Part shown: piece by piece, positions 63,530 through 64,000 of the stretch | Layout: every line of letters begins with the position of its first letter | Numbering within the stretch: the first letter of the stretch is position 1 | Origin: Muraenolepis orangiensis | Taxonomy: Eukaryota; Chordata; Actinopteri; Gadiformes; Muraenolepididae | Direction of reading: 5' to 3' | Assembly: GCA_027704905.1 (NCBI GenBank) | Contig: CM051002.1 | Span: 17,046,902 to 17,110,901 of the forward strand | DNA: 64,000 bases | Notes under the pieces: generated by a model | What the model saw: only the letters and a program-made list of their open reading frames with translations | What the model was told of the DNA's origin: nothing | Database searches by the model: none | Translations under genes and position numbers: made by a program

Positions 63530-64000
63530 ATTTAGTGTTAAATGACCCTTTGTAGTGGAGAGTTAAGATTTCTGTCTGTCGCACAGACAGATAGACAGAC
63601 AGGTTCGGCACAAGGACACATAGAGCTACAGAGACAGAAAGACAGAAAGATATGTAGAGACAGACGTGATTTTTTTCAATCTCATTTGACATGCTTTGCC
63701 AACACATATTCCCCAGCCAATAGAGAGAGACATGCCCAGGCTTGTCCCCCATCCCGGGCGACCCCTGACCCCAGTAAGATCCCCCACAGGCTGCAACCAG
63801 TGGATCTCATCCCCCCCCCCCATCCCATTCGTCAGTTGAGACAGCGTGTGATTGGCCCTCCGAGTAGTGTGTGTGTGTGCCAGCGTATATACGCTTATAC
63901 GTATATACGCTTATACGTATATACGCTTATACGTATATACGTATATACGTATATACGTATATGCGTATATACGTTGGCGCCATATATGATACTCAAGTAA
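62800..64000. other. Right end of window, no gene recognised
   Basis: Contains (CA)n at 63369-63406 and (GT)n at 63490-63528. An array at 63883-63974 is made of CGTATATACGCTTATA units passing into CGTATATA units, alternating purine-pyrimidine and self-complementary. Confidence 0.6.

Overview
This window is nuclear DNA from a vertebrate, almost certainly a teleost fish. Its genes are split into many short exons with GT-AG junctions, and their products match vertebrate protein families. The interspersed repeats are of teleost type. (AC)n/(GT)n microsatellites are extremely dense, with tracts of 100-250 bp in many introns, a level reminiscent of gadiform fishes. That last placement is inference only.

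Layout. (1) 619-5997, minus strand: the first eleven coding exons of dcaf1 (VprBP), the substrate receptor of CRL4 ubiquitin ligase; the gene continues past the left edge. (2) About 7.0-15.1 kb: a young segmental-duplication cluster built from a TATA-driven, spliced, polyadenylated histone H2A gene plus the 5' part of the neighbouring ccdc51. Two copies encode an identical 137-residue H2A ending in the H2A.X-type motif SQEF. A third copy is strongly diverged and ends in SQES. The cluster also holds a 425-bp solo LTR with a perfect 5-bp target duplication, a fold-back MITE in two units with an empty site in the third, a decayed ccdc51 copy and an inverted block. (3) 15.4-17.9 kb, plus strand: ccdc51 (MITOK), whose C-terminal membrane segment is out of frame in this assembly. 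(4) 18-27.6 kb: gene-poor, with repeat fragments, a dead hAT transposase gene and two large minisatellites. (5) 27.65-35.5 kb, plus strand: osgin1, a FAD/NAD(P)-binding flavoprotein-like gene behind a CRE/CCAAT/TATA promoter. (6) 38.1-53.8 kb, plus strand: an MTSS-family I-BAR/WH2 gene, closest to MTSS2, with an expanded Gln/Pro stretch that repeats PPLY. (7) 54-64 kb: no gene recognised. It holds a non-autonomous hAT element with perfect 8-bp target duplications whose interior has grown into a 46-bp minisatellite, a 189-bp TTAA-flanked MITE and long simple repeats.

The genes do not form one pathway. The most unusual unit is the H2A.X-like cluster with its layered, datable insertions and apparent homogenisation of the histone genes. 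Next are the multiplied PPxY motifs in the MTSS protein and the frame break in ccdc51. All gene models come from hand translation and splice-site reading; no database search was run.
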